Shown: one piece after another, positions 37,871-46,531 of the stretch
How the letters are laid out: each line of letters starts with the position of its first letter
Position numbering within the stretch: position 1 is the first letter of the stretch
Assembly: GCA_029251375.1 (NCBI GenBank)
Contig: JAQXDL010000049.1
Span: 248,001 to 312,000 of the forward strand
Length of the DNA: 64,000 nt
Direction of reading: 5' to 3'
Source of the DNA: Pseudomonadales bacterium
GTDB lineage: Bacteria; Pseudomonadota; Gammaproteobacteria; Pseudomonadales; Azotimanducaceae
The notes under the pieces: model-generated
Databases searched by the model: none
What the model saw: only the letters and a program-made list of their open reading frames with translations
What the model was told of the DNA's origin: nothing
Program-made: the position numbers and the translations under genes

Positions 37871-39129
37871 TGGCGTCGATAGAACAGTCATTGAAAGAAA
37901 TAATGAATTGGGTTGATGACAGATTGCCCGTTACAGAGACATATGAAAAACATATGTCCAAGTACTGGGCACCTAAAAACTTCAACTTATGGTACATCTT
38001 CGGTGTGTTGGCGTTTGTTGTTCTCGTTAACCAGCTGCTAACCGGCATCTGGCTTACGATGAGCTATGTACCAACCGGCGAAGGCGCATTTGCCTCAGTT
38101 GAGTACATTATGCGAGATGTTGAATATGGCTGGATGCTTCGATATATGCATTCAACAGGCGCCTCAGCATTTTTCGTCGTTGTTTATCTACATATGTTCA
38201 GAGGCCTACTTTACGGCTCCTATCAGAAGCCTCGAGAGCTTATCTGGGTCTTCGGTATGTTGATCTATCTTGCGTTGATGGCGGAAGGTTTCTTCGGCTA
38301 TCTACTTCCCTGGGGCAACATGTCTTACTGGGGTGCACAGGTAATTGTTTCCTTGGCCGGTGCTATTCCAGTCGTTGGTGACGACTTGATGGTCTGGGTT
38401 AGAGGTGACTTCAACATGTCCGGTGTCACATTGAATCGATTTTTTGCCTTGCATGTTGTACTAGTTCCGATCGTTCTACTTGTATTGGTTGTACTTCACA
38501 TCCTTGCATTGCACGAAGTGGGTTCAAATAACCCTGACGGCGTCGATATTAAGAAACATTTGGACGAAGATGGGCGTCCGCTGGATGGCATTCAGTTCCA
38601 TCCTTACTACACGATCGGACATGATTTGCCCGCTATAATTCTATTCTTGTTTATCTTCTGCGCTGTGATGTTTTTCTATCCAGATGGTGGTGGTTACTTC
38701 ATTGAGCACCCGAACTATGAACCAGCAGATCCGTTGAAGACGCCTGAATTGATTGCGCCGGTTTGGTACTACACGCCATTTTATTCGATGCTTCGAGCGG
38801 CTACCTTTCCCCTCTTCGGGATGACGGCGAAGTTTTGGGGCTTAGTGGTCATGGCTGGTGCCATTGCGATTTTGTTTGTCGTACCTTGGCTCGACAGATC
38901 CCCAGTAAAGTCAATGCGTTACAAAGGTTGGGGTAGTAAGATTTCTCTGACGTTATTCATCATTGCCTTCTTCATCCTAGGTTACCTCGGCACGGTTCAT
39001 CCGACGCCCGGGCGAACGTTATTGGCTCAAATATGTACTGCTATTTACTTTGGTTTCTTCCTGTTTATGCCTTGGTATACAAGTGTTGAAAAAACCAAGC
39101 CGGTACCAGACAGGGTGACAATGAAATGA
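37870..39129 (+). CDS. petB: Cytochrome bc1 complex cytochrome b subunit
   Basis: Cytochrome b holds the two b haems and both quinone sites. The 419 residues show the b-type pattern of helices, with haem-ligand histidines in RYMHSTGASAFFVVVYLHMFRG and FFALHVVLVPIVLLVLVVLH (each part of longer helices), and the PEW-type Qo motif as PVWYYTPF. A single fused cytb/subunit IV chain is present. It overlaps petC by 4 bases (ATGA). Confidence 0.98.
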   Translation: MASIEQSLKEIMNWVDDRLPVTETYEKHMSKYWAPKNFNLWYIFGVLAFVVLVNQLLTGIWLTMSYVPTGEGAFASVEYIMRDVEYGWMLRYMHSTGASAFFVVVYLHMFRGLLYGSYQKPRELIWVFGMLIYLALMAEGFFGYLLPWGNMSYWGAQVIVSLAGAIPVVGDDLMVWVRGDFNMSGVTLNRFFALHVVLVPIVLLVLVVLHILALHEVGSNNPDGVDIKKHLDEDGRPLDGIQFHPYYTIGHDLPAIILFLFIFCAVMFFYPDGGGYFIEHPNYEPADPLKTPELIAPVWYYTPFYSMLRAATFPLFGMTAKFWGLVVMAGAIAILFVVPWLDRSPVKSMRYKGWGSKISLTLFIIAFFILGYLGTVHPTPGRTLLAQICTAIYFGFFLFMPWYTSVEKTKPVPDRVTMK

Positions 39130-39947
39130 ATAAGAGACTAATAACCTTATTACTCGTTATATTACCTGGCATGGCTTTCGCTGCAGGGGGCGGTTACCCA
39201 CTTGATCATATGACGCCTAACTTGGATGACAAAGCTTCATTACAGCGGGGCGCTCAAACCTATATGAACTATTGTTTAGGTTGTCACTCTTTGCAGTATC
39301 AGCGATACAAGAGAACGGCCGAAGATTTGGAGATACCAGAAAGTCTAATGCTCGAGCACATGGTGTTTGATCCGGATACCAAGATTGGTGATCTGATTGA
39401 AAATAACATGTCAAAAGAGAACGCGAAATTTTGGTTTGGCGCAGCTCCACCCGATTTGACTCTTCATAGTAATTTGAAAGGTGGTCCAGATTGGTTGTAT
39501 ACCTATTTGCGAACATTTTACGAAGACGATTCTCGGCCGCTAGGGGTCAATAATCTCGTTTTTGAGAATGTGGGCATGCCACACGTGTTAGCAGGTTTGC
39601 AGGGTAGGCAGGTTAGACCAGAGTGTATGCAAGTGCCAAGACTTGCTAGTAACGGCGGTATTGTGCGCGACCCAATCACTATTGAGATAGTGACCGAGGA
39701 AAAGTGTGGTGCGGATGTGCTTGAGGCGGGCCACTATCCTTTAGTTAAAATAGAAGGCACAGGGTCAATGACCACAGATGAATACGACACGTTGGTTTAT
39801 GATCTCGCTAACTTTATGTATTACGTAGGTGAGCCTGCGCGTATCGATCGTACTCGCATCGGTGTCTATGTTCTGTTGTTCCTCGCATTTTTCTACGTCT
39901 TCGCATTATTGCTAGGACGAGAGTACGAAAAGGAATTTCATAAGTAA
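39126..39947 (+). CDS. petC: Cytochrome c1
   Basis: Cytochrome c1 passes electrons from the Rieske centre to soluble cytochrome c. It has a signal peptide (LLLVILPGMAFA), a haem-binding CLGCH at residues 50-54 and one C-terminal membrane anchor (GVYVLLFLAFFYVFALLLG). At 273 residues it is slightly longer than average. It ends the petABC operon; sspA starts 58 bases later with its own Shine-Dalgarno sequence. Confidence 0.97.
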   Translation: MNKRLITLLLVILPGMAFAAGGGYPLDHMTPNLDDKASLQRGAQTYMNYCLGCHSLQYQRYKRTAEDLEIPESLMLEHMVFDPDTKIGDLIENNMSKENAKFWFGAAPPDLTLHSNLKGGPDWLYTYLRTFYEDDSRPLGVNNLVFENVGMPHVLAGLQGRQVRPECMQVPRLASNGGIVRDPITIEIVTEEKCGADVLEAGHYPLVKIEGTGSMTTDEYDTLVYDLANFMYYVGEPARIDRTRIGVYVLLFLAFFYVFALLLGREYEKEFHK

Positions 39948-40005
39948 CGATTGCTTATCGAGCCGTCGTGACTATTTATAATTAGCATAACTGAGAGGTG
40001 AACAG

Positions 40006-40638
40006 ATGGGCGTAGTCGCAAAGCACTCATCGATGATTTTCTATTCGAACGGCGATGACCACTATAGTCAACGCGTTCGTTTGGTGTTAGCCGAAAAAGG
40101 CGTCGCCGTAGATATCGTTGATGTAGATCCACGCAACATGCCAGAGGATCTCGTAGACCTCAATCCGTACCATAGTTTACCAACACTGGTAGACCGCGAT
40201 TTGGTGCTTTATGAATCTCAGGTAATTATGGAGTATTTGGATGAGCGCTTTCCGCATCCACCACTGTTGCCTGTTTATCCTGTAGCGCGCGCACAAAGTC
40301 GATTATTTATATACAGAATCCAACGAGATTGGTGTGGCGCAGTTGATATGATCGTTGCCGGAAAATCTAAAGAAAATGTGATTGAGAAGGCTCGAAAGGA
40401 ATTAAGGGAAAGTCTCGTTTCAATTGCCCCAGTCTTTGCTGACAAGCCTTATTTCATGAGTGAAGAGTTCACGTTAGTAGACTGTTGTGTTGCTCCGATT
40501 CTGTGGCGTTTGCCTCAGTTGGGGATTGAATTGCCTCCGAAACACGGCAAACCAATCCTTGATTACATGGATCGAATTTTTGATCGCGATGCTTTCCAAG
40601 CGAGCTTATCTGAAGCCGAACTGGATATGCGGGATTAA
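40006..40638 (+). CDS. sspA: Stringent starvation protein A
   Basis: SspA has a glutathione S-transferase fold but no GST activity; it binds RNA polymerase and alters sigma-70 transcription in stress. The thioredoxin-like N-terminal part ([21 protein letters not shown]) and the helical C-terminal domain are both visible, 210 residues in all. AGAGGTGA precedes the ATG. sspB follows after 58 bases, as in most gammaproteobacteria. Confidence 0.96.
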   Translation: MGVVAKHSSMIFYSNGDDHYSQRVRLVLAEKGVAVDIVDVDPRNMPEDLVDLNPYHSLPTLVDRDLVLYESQVIMEYLDERFPHPPLLPVYPVARAQSRLFIYRIQRDWCGAVDMIVAGKSKENVIEKARKELRESLVSIAPVFADKPYFMSEEFTLVDCCVAPILWRLPQLGIELPPKHGKPILDYMDRIFDRDAFQASLSEAELDMRD

Positions 40639-40696
40639 ACGAGCGGTAAGTGCTCGTTCTTTCATTTTCAGTCGACATCCTTTGTGATAGTTAGTT

Positions 40697-41080
40697 ATGA
40701 CCATGACTTCATCAGTGCCGTACCTTTTACGCGCAATCAATGAGTGGATTGTCGACAATGGCTGCACGCCCTATTTAATACTCGATGCCGAGAAAGAAGA
40801 CACGAGTGTACCCAGGGAGTATGTCAAAGACGGGCAGATTGTGTTGAATATCAGTATCAATGCAATCCGCGACTTTGTCGTCACCGACGAACACGTTATG
40901 TTCAGTGGACGCTTTGGTGGTGTTCCCCATGAGATATATGCCCGAATTGATGCTGTCGTCGGGATTGTCGCAAAAGAAAACGGCGAAGGTATGTGGTTCA
41001 CTAAAGAGGAAACCGATACGGAGCCGCCGCCAGAACCTCAACCTAAAAAAGGTCCACCGTCACTCAAAGTTATTAAGTGA
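40697..41080 (+). CDS. sspB: ClpXP protease specificity-enhancing factor
   Basis: SspB tethers ssrA-tagged proteins to ClpXP. The 127 residues contain the ssrA-binding domain (SVPYLLRAINEWIVDNG, then VLNISINAIRDF), an acidic linker and a C-terminal ClpX-binding tail with PSLKVIK, close to the XB motif of E. coli SspB. It follows sspA, probably in one transcript, and converges on dolP. Confidence 0.96.
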   Translation: MTMTSSVPYLLRAINEWIVDNGCTPYLILDAEKEDTSVPREYVKDGQIVLNISINAIRDFVVTDEHVMFSGRFGGVPHEIYARIDAVVGIVAKENGEGMWFTKEETDTEPPPEPQPKKGPPSLKVIK

Positions 41081-41187
41081 TACATAAGACTTTGCACATA
41101 GGTTTTAAGAGGCTTTGTCTCAGTCTCTGAGCTTGTGTCAAATAGGTGGAAGTCTGAACCTATCTCTTCATCGAATCGCGTTGACGC

Positions 41188-41742
41188 TCAGTTGATGTAC
41201 TCAAATACTTTTACGATCTTCTGAATACCGAAAACCTCTCTCGCCCTAGTCACTGCAGCTTCAGCTTCCTCGCGAGTTAGCAGTCCCATCAGGTATACGG
41301 TGCTGTTAGCTGTAACAACCTTAACTCTAATACTTTCAGCATCATCATCTATCAGCAATGCGGTTTTGACCTTCGTTGTGAGCCAAGTGTCATTAGTTCT
41401 TGCCATAAAGGAAATGGGTCCGGCGACTTCTAGCTCGTTGTGGACCAACTTCACCTTCCGAAGGCCAGTTATTGCCTCAGTTGCCGCTGATTTAGCGGTT
41501 TCAGAGGGTACTTGGCCCGTTATAAGAACAACGCCGTTAAAAGAAGTGATGTTGATGTGCGCGTTCTCGAGCTCAGGGTGCTCTGCTCGAATATTGGTCT
41601 TGCCTCGTGACTCAACCATTTGGTCATCCCACTTGGTTCCGGTCGTCCGTTTACCAAGGTTTTCGTCGACGCCGATGCCTATTGTTGCGCAACCCTGCAT
41701 TAAAATGAGCAGGAAGAAAAAAAGATGGCGCTTGGTTGGCAT
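41188..41742 (-). CDS. dolP: BON-domain outer-membrane lipoprotein DolP (YraP)
   Basis: DolP is a lipoprotein with two BON domains that binds anionic phospholipid at division sites and supports outer-membrane integrity. The lipobox LMQGC puts the lipidated cysteine at residue 18. BON domains lie at about residues 50-110 (ITSFNGVVLITGQVPSE) and 118-180 (VVTANSTVYLMGLLTREEAE). The length of 184 matches the family. diaA, which usually precedes dolP, is missing; yraN ends 28 bases upstream. Confidence 0.94.
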   Translation of the reverse strand: MPTKRHLFFFLLILMQGCATIGIGVDENLGKRTTGTKWDDQMVESRGKTNIRAEHPELENAHINITSFNGVVLITGQVPSETAKSAATEAITGLRKVKLVHNELEVAGPISFMARTNDTWLTTKVKTALLIDDDAESIRVKVVTANSTVYLMGLLTREEAEAAVTRAREVFGIQKIVKVFEYIN

Positions 41743-41770
41743 GATGGCGTTCCGTCAAATTAGTGTTGAA

Positions 41771-42181
41771 TTAGCGGTCTAGTGTAAACGCATTTTTGTA
41801 CCAATCAATTTTTTGTTCGCTAGCACCTATCGAAACAACATCGAGGCGACAGTCTAAGCTACTCAGTTGGGGGTTGGAGGAGAGGAAATGTTGTGCAGTG
41901 TGTATTATTTTTGTTTGTTTGCTCAACGTGACAGTCTCGGCACCAGTGCCATACTGCGCACTATTACGCATCCTTACTTCTACAAAAACCAAGACATGCG
42001 GTTCCTGCATGATTAAATCAATTTCACCCAATCTACATCGGTAATTTGCGGCCCTAAAAGTTAAACCATTTTTTTCAAGAAAACGGCGTGCGGCTAATTC
42101 TGCAGTGGCCCCAATAGAAGTTGTATTTTTTGCGACTATATTTTTTAAGATTGGAATTTTCTTCCAATCTTTTTTGTTCAT
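41771..42181 (-). CDS. yraN: YraN family protein (UPF0102)
   Basis: YraN is a small protein with a nuclease-like fold of unknown role, possibly in recombination or repair of DNA. The pattern GATAELAARRFLEKNGL, YRCRLGEIDLIMQE and LVFVEVRMR shows the restriction-endonuclease-like E-x-D...E-x-R core. The 136 residues are normal. The ATG overlaps the lpoA stop by 4 bases. The lpoA-yraN-dolP order is conserved, with diaA lost. Confidence 0.93.
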   Translation of the reverse strand: MNKKDWKKIPILKNIVAKNTTSIGATAELAARRFLEKNGLTFRAANYRCRLGEIDLIMQEPHVLVFVEVRMRNSAQYGTGAETVTLSKQTKIIHTAQHFLSSNPQLSSLDCRLDVVSIGASEQKIDWYKNAFTLDR

Positions 42182-44037
42182 GTATCGCTACTAGTTGACG
42201 TCACCATGGGTGACGCTACAACTTCACCGTCCGTAAATTGTGCCCACATTAACTTTCTTACGAGCACATTGCGTGGATTGAGTTGCAGGACACCGGTTGA
42301 ACCATATATTTTGGTTTCGGGATGCTGGCTTAACTGATTGAGTCGAGGGTAGAGTCGAAAAGCATCCACGCCAAGCGCGTAAAATGGCGCCAATTGAGAT
42401 GCGCTGGCTGGCCATTGTGTATTAATTGCGAGTTGGATTGGCTCATTACTTGTTAGTTTCCAAGGAATATCGCAGAACCGAATTCGATTCAAGTCGATCG
42501 ATTCAATGCGGGTATCACTGGCCGCGTATATGTGTGAGGTGGAATATACAGGGATATCATCGGCATAGAAAAACGCCAATGTCGGATTGATTCCCCTTGC
42601 CTGTGCTTGGTTGCCTAGTAAAAAAACAAAATCAATATCCTGACGTCGTCTTGGGGTGAACTCGAATCTTTGGCCTAGTATGCGTCGCAAATCAGCCGCA
42701 CGCTTTTCGCTGTTATCAATGTCAAGAATTGACTTGATCAGTGTCGAGTAATCCCTTTGTTGTTCATAAGGCGCGGTGCCAATAATATTGCCTCCTAACG
42801 AGATCCACCGGTTTCGAAACGCTTCGAAATTTCGATCACCCCATTGAGAGTCTGGGTATATCGCCAGGGCATTTTTCTTTCCTTCCTTAAAAACCTGGTC
42901 AGCGACTTGGACCATCTCATCTTCGGGTGCAAGACCAAATTGGTATAGGTTCGTGTTGCTTGAGGCGTCATCGGTTCGATTGAGAGCAAGTATGGGGGCG
43001 GGCAGCGGGCTTATTGTTGCTATCTGTGACACCTTTTGACGCTCCAGCGGGCCGATAATAAGTTCAGCACCTTCTTGAACAGCTTTGTTGATGAGTGACA
43101 TTATTTCTTCGCTCGTTGAGTCATAGACCTTTATTTTGATCTGACTGTTTGTTTCAAAACGCGTAGCGATAATCGCGTCTCTAATTGCTCGCCCGTAGTT
43201 TGCTAGTCCACCGTTCAACGGTAGTACAAGTGCAATGGCTTTGGGTTGGTTGTTGACGACTTCGGATAACGAGCTGAGACTCGATGGCAGGGCCAATGCT
43301 GCTGGATGGGCTGACCATGCCTGTTGCCAGCGCGTGAGTTCCTGCAGCTGCCGGATTGGATCGTTTTGGTATTGCTTAGTCATAGCTGCCAGCGAAAGCC
43401 AGCCGCGGAGTTCACTGGTGACAGCTTTGCTCGCCTGTTGCGAAAGGGTTCTTGCGGGTAGCTCCATTAACGTGTTGAAAATCGCTTCTCGATTGGTTTG
43501 TTGGGCAGCGTTGTCCAGAAGGTCATCGTAGAAAACCCGCTCCCTGGCGCTTGCCAGATAGCTGCGAGCTGAATAGAACGCGCGCGCGCGGAGCTGGCCG
43601 ATCAGTAGCTGGTCTTGCTGAGTCAATGGCTCGGTTTGCAGCTTTGGGCTTTGAAGTAATAATAGGGCTTTGTTGGGATCTTGCGTCTGTATCGCCAGTT
43701 CAATTTTTAGTAGCGTCAACAATCTTAGGTTCTGCCTATCGCTCGGTGCTTCGACCAGTAATAGAATATTTCTAGCTTGTTCAACATTGGCTCCCTCAAG
43801 GGCTAATTTGGCAGCCGTTAGACGTAGTTCATTTGCTTTAGGCTGCGCGGCGAACTCTGCAGTTGAAAGTAAAGATTGAATGTTTGCTTCATCCAAAGGA
43901 GCGATCGTTTGCGTGTTCGCTTTGGATTTAACGCCGTCGGTAGAAGGTGATGTGCAACTCGACAGGACGATCGAAAGTACAATGAGCAAGCCAGGTAACA
44001 TAAGGGTATTTCGATTTTCTAATAATTTGTTTAACAC
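42178..44037 (-). CDS. lpoA: Penicillin-binding protein activator LpoA
   Basis: LpoA is an outer-membrane lipoprotein that reaches through the periplasm to activate PBP1A. The lipobox ends LSSC, and the C-terminal half is a periplasmic-binding fold (AIALVLPLNGGLANYGRAIRDA, then GAELIIGPLERQKV), as in LpoA/YraM. I chose the GTG at 44037 because GGAGA lies 7 bases upstream; a TTG at 44055 would add six residues. The N-terminal half is helical with TPR-like repeats. It diverges from rsmI. Confidence 0.93.
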   Translation of the reverse strand: MLNKLLENRNTLMLPGLLIVLSIVLSSCTSPSTDGVKSKANTQTIAPLDEANIQSLLSTAEFAAQPKANELRLTAAKLALEGANVEQARNILLLVEAPSDRQNLRLLTLLKIELAIQTQDPNKALLLLQSPKLQTEPLTQQDQLLIGQLRARAFYSARSYLASARERVFYDDLLDNAAQQTNREAIFNTLMELPARTLSQQASKAVTSELRGWLSLAAMTKQYQNDPIRQLQELTRWQQAWSAHPAALALPSSLSSLSEVVNNQPKAIALVLPLNGGLANYGRAIRDAIIATRFETNSQIKIKVYDSTSEEIMSLINKAVQEGAELIIGPLERQKVSQIATISPLPAPILALNRTDDASSNTNLYQFGLAPEDEMVQVADQVFKEGKKNALAIYPDSQWGDRNFEAFRNRWISLGGNIIGTAPYEQQRDYSTLIKSILDIDNSEKRAADLRRILGQRFEFTPRRRQDIDFVFLLGNQAQARGINPTLAFFYADDIPVYSTSHIYAASDTRIESIDLNRIRFCDIPWKLTSNEPIQLAINTQWPASASQLAPFYALGVDAFRLYPRLNQLSQHPETKIYGSTGVLQLNPRNVLVRKLMWAQFTDGEVVASPMVTSTSSDT

Positions 44038-44477
44038 GAGTTGTCTCCGAAGCAAGGTGTTATTCGGTATCGTAGGTGTCGAGATAAATAGGTATTTCGC
44101 CGCACGAGCTGCTCCATCAGGAACGAGTGTTGTATTTGCCCATTAGTCTCATCTGCATATTTTTTTATTCGGTAGTGCGTCACGCCATGCTTATTGTGTT
44201 GTGACACAGCTTGCCGGTCTTTTGTTTGTTTGTTTATTCCGCGACATGATGCAACGGCTTGCAGGATAATGCGCTGCAATAGGGCTGGAAGTCTCGGAGG
44301 CAGAATCATGAATGAAAATCGTCTTCGCTAATGTGCTCACGTTAAATTATCTACGTTTGGTTGCATTCGTTGTGAATGGCTGTGTTATGTTCGTAGACGA
44401 TGAAAACAGAACTATCCTAACTGAATTTGCATTCAGTCGCTGTAAGAAAATGACCAATTGTTCCGGAGGAAAAAGAC
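44038..44477. other. 440-base divergent intergenic region lpoA/rsmI
   Basis: The region should hold promoters for lpoA (minus) and rsmI (plus). Features seen are a GTTTGTTTGTTT tract near 44222, a GTCAC/GTGAC pair near 44178-44204, and AT-rich stretches; none is close to a known regulator site. CGGAGGA at 44464-44470 is the rsmI ribosome binding site. No convincing coding frame or RNA gene is present. Confidence 0.5.
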
Positions 44478-45302
44478 TTGTCGCTATATGTTGTTGCAAC
44501 GCCAATTGGAAATTTGTTGGATATGACTCAACGTGCAATTCAGGTACTAACAGATGTTGATGTTATAGCCGCTGAAGATACCCGTCATAGCAAATCATTG
44601 CTGAACCACTTCGGCATTAGTACGCCGTTGGTTGCATTTCATGACCACAATGAAAAAACCGGCAGTCAGTCGTTAGTTGCAAGGATGCTCAATGGCGATC
44701 AGGTTGCGCTGGTATCTGATGCAGGCACACCACTAATTTCGGATCCTGGCTACCAGTTGGTAAGAGATGCTCACGCAGCGTCAATACCTGTTGTGCCTAT
44801 ACCAGGCCCTACTGCTATGGCCGCCGCATTATCAGCGTCAGGTTTAGCGACTGACAGTTTTCTGTTTTTAGGTTTTTTGCCTTCAAAATCGACTGCGCGC
44901 ATCGCAAAATTGCAGACACTTAGATACTACCCATTCAGCCTCGTCTTTTATGAAGCGCCGCATCGAATCGATAAATCCATATCATCAATGATTGATGTAT
45001 TTGGCGGAGATCGTCCAGCATGTATCGCGCGGGAGATGACAAAAACCTTCGAACAAATTGTGAACGGCACACTGGCTGAGCTTCTGGCGGGATTGCAAAG
45101 TCGCGAGATTGTCAGCAAAGGAGAGTTTGTTGTTGTGGTCAGTGGGGTAAGTGATAACAACGTAGAGTTTGATGATAGAACGCTGTTGACTCATCTGCTT
45201 GCTGAGTTAGCGCCCTCGAAAGCCGCAGCTCTGGCACACAAACTAACAGGTAAACCTAAAAAAGCATTTTACGAGCTTGCACTTGCCATCAAGCATGAAT
45301 AA
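44478..45302 (+). CDS. rsmI: 16S rRNA 2'-O-ribose C1402 methyltransferase RsmI
   Basis: RsmI methylates the 2'-O of C1402 in the decoding centre. It starts at TTG with a strong CGGAGGA 7 bases upstream, giving LYVVATPIGNLLDMT, the standard N-terminus. The motif SDAGTPLISDPGYQLV and the PGPTAMAAALSASGL block mark the tetrapyrrole-methylase fold. The length of 274 is normal. rnpB follows about 95 bases later, as in Pseudomonas. Confidence 0.97.
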   Translation: MSLYVVATPIGNLLDMTQRAIQVLTDVDVIAAEDTRHSKSLLNHFGISTPLVAFHDHNEKTGSQSLVARMLNGDQVALVSDAGTPLISDPGYQLVRDAHAASIPVVPIPGPTAMAAALSASGLATDSFLFLGFLPSKSTARIAKLQTLRYYPFSLVFYEAPHRIDKSISSMIDVFGGDRPACIAREMTKTFEQIVNGTLAELLAGLQSREIVSKGEFVVVVSGVSDNNVEFDDRTLLTHLLAELAPSKAAALAHKLTGKPKKAFYELALAIKHE

Positions 45303-45397
45303 ATCGTTAGGTTTAAATCTAATGTTTATTTGTAGACGATTGAGCGATTGTGTAAGTCTTTGTTGAACCTGGGCTGGAATCCCAGTAGGCTTGCCGC

Positions 45398-45742
45398 GAG
45401 CTAACTAGACAATCGCTGCTGTGCATCCTCGGATGTTGCGGGAGAGGAAAGTCCGGGCTCCATAGGGAAAGGTGCCAGGTAACGCCTGGGGGGCGCAAGC
45501 CTACGGAAAGTGCAGCAGAAAATATACCGCCTACTTCGGTAGGTAAGGGTGAAAAGGTGCGGTAAGAGCGCACCGCGTGGACGGTAACGTGCATGGCAGT
45601 GTAAACCCCACCGGGAGCAAGACCAAATAGGAATCCTTGGGTGCGTCCCGCACTGGATTCGGGTAGGTCGCTTGAGGTTATTGGTGACGATAGCCCTAGA
45701 TGAATGATTGTCCACGACAGAACCCGGCTTATCGGTTGGCTC
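45398..45742 (+). ncRNA. rnpB: RNase P RNA, bacterial type A
   Basis: Conserved blocks of the catalytic RNA of RNase P are present in order: GAGGAAAGTCCGGGCTCC near 45444-45461, GGTGCCAGGTAACGCC, GGTAAGAGCGCACCG near 45561-45575, CAAATAGG, GATGAATG and ACAGAACCCGGCTTATC near the end. The first and last eight bases (GAGCTAAC and GTTGGCTC) pair to form helix P1, which sets the ends at 45398 and 45742. The length of ~345 and the block order match type A RNAs. It lies between rsmI and mraZ. Confidence 0.97.
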
Positions 45743-45801
45743 AAATAACATAAAACTATCTGTTTAAAGTCCAAAACGGTCTATAGGACCAAAACTCTTA
45801 A

Positions 45802-45818
45802 GAAGTTACTTTAACTTC
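45802..45818 (+). terminator. Hairpin downstream of rnpB
   Basis: GAAGTTA and TAACTTC form a perfect 7-bp stem with a 3-base loop about 60 bases after rnpB. The following bases are pyrimidine-rich (CCCTTCCTATC) but not a true T-run, so this is a weak terminator candidate or a processing structure. Confidence 0.4.
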
Positions 45819-45929
45819 CCTTCCTATCGTGATGTATTCATTTTCCTTTATCTAGGACGGTTCCGTTCTGGATTGTTATTAATCCGTAAGTCATTGTGTT
45901 TTAAAGACAAATTGCCATTTTCCCTGCTT

Positions 45930-45957
45930 GACAAGGACTGCCTGCATTCATAATGTG
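45930..45957 (+). promoter_or_regulatory. Probable promoter of the dcw cluster (PmraZ)
   Basis: A consensus -35 TTGACA (45930-45935) is followed after 15-16 bases by CATAAT/ATAATG (45951-45957). A start of transcription near 45963 would fall at the edge of the MraZ-box array, about 115 bases before mraZ. This fits the known arrangement of the MraZ-repressed dcw promoter. Confidence 0.65.
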
Positions 45958-45961
45958 CACG

Positions 45962-46011
45962 GTGAGGAAAAGTGGGAAATTGTGTTGATTAGTGGTTTTT
46001 ATTGGGTCTTA
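45962..46011 (+). promoter_or_regulatory. Probable MraZ operator, repeats with 10-bp pitch
   Basis: Five 10-bp units start at 45962, 45972, 45982, 45992 and 46002 and begin GTGAG, GTGGG, GTGTT, GTGGT and TTGGG. MraZ is known to bind TGGGN repeats separated by 5 bases upstream of mraZ. The second unit is the best match and the others are degenerate. Position next to the promoter supports autorepression of the cluster. Confidence 0.65.
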
Positions 46012-46078
46012 GGTCGTTCGAGCTCTCCAAAGCGCAATTTTCTCCCGGTCGTTAATAACAATAAAGGTTTTATCAGTA

Positions 46079-46531
46079 ATGTTTAGGGGTGTAAACAACA
46101 TCAATCTCGATGCAAAGGGGCGCCTTGCGATCCCGACGCGTTATCGAGAGTTGTTAACGCAGCATTGCGAAGGCGAGATGGTTGTGACGATCGATACTGA
46201 AGAGCAATGTCTGCTGATCTACCCATTGCCAGAATGGAATGATATCCAAAGAGAAGTTTCAGCGCTGCCTAGCTACAACCCTGCGACACGAAGAATTCAA
46301 AGACTGTTGATAGGTTATGCCACCGATATAGCACTAGACGGCAGTGGTCGGCTGCAACTGACTCAGCCATTAAGGGATTACGCTTTTTTGGAAAAGAAGT
46401 GCGTGATGCTGGGGCAAGGTAAAAAATTGGAGCTTTGGTCAGAAGAGCAGTGGGCAAAGAGGCGAGACAGTTGGCTGAATGACGAGTCGTCTTTAGAAAT
46501 TCCTGACGAGTTAAAGAGCCTGTCACTGTAA
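46079..46531 (+). CDS. mraZ: Transcriptional regulator MraZ
   Basis: MraZ is an AbrB-like DNA-binding protein that forms a ring and represses its own dcw promoter. The 150 residues hold two SpoVT/AbrB-like repeats, NINLDAKGRLAIPTRYRE near residues 7-24 and ALDGSGRLQLTQPLRDY near 81-97. It heads the cell wall and division cluster. Its stop overlaps the rsmH ATG by one base (TAATG). Likely targets are the repeats at 45962-46011. Confidence 0.97.
   Translation: MFRGVNNINLDAKGRLAIPTRYRELLTQHCEGEMVVTIDTEEQCLLIYPLPEWNDIQREVSALPSYNPATRRIQRLLIGYATDIALDGSGRLQLTQPLRDYAFLEKKCVMLGQGKKLELWSEEQWAKRRDSWLNDESSLEIPDELKSLSL

Noticed and set aside
44312-44560. 82-residue frame upstream of rsmI
   Set aside because: It overlaps the rsmI start in another frame, has no family match, and the rsmI TTG has a much better ribosome binding site.
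45319-45774. Minus-strand frames opposite the rsmI-mraZ spacer
   Set aside because: They lie antisense to rnpB, and the apparent coding comes from the structured RNA gene.
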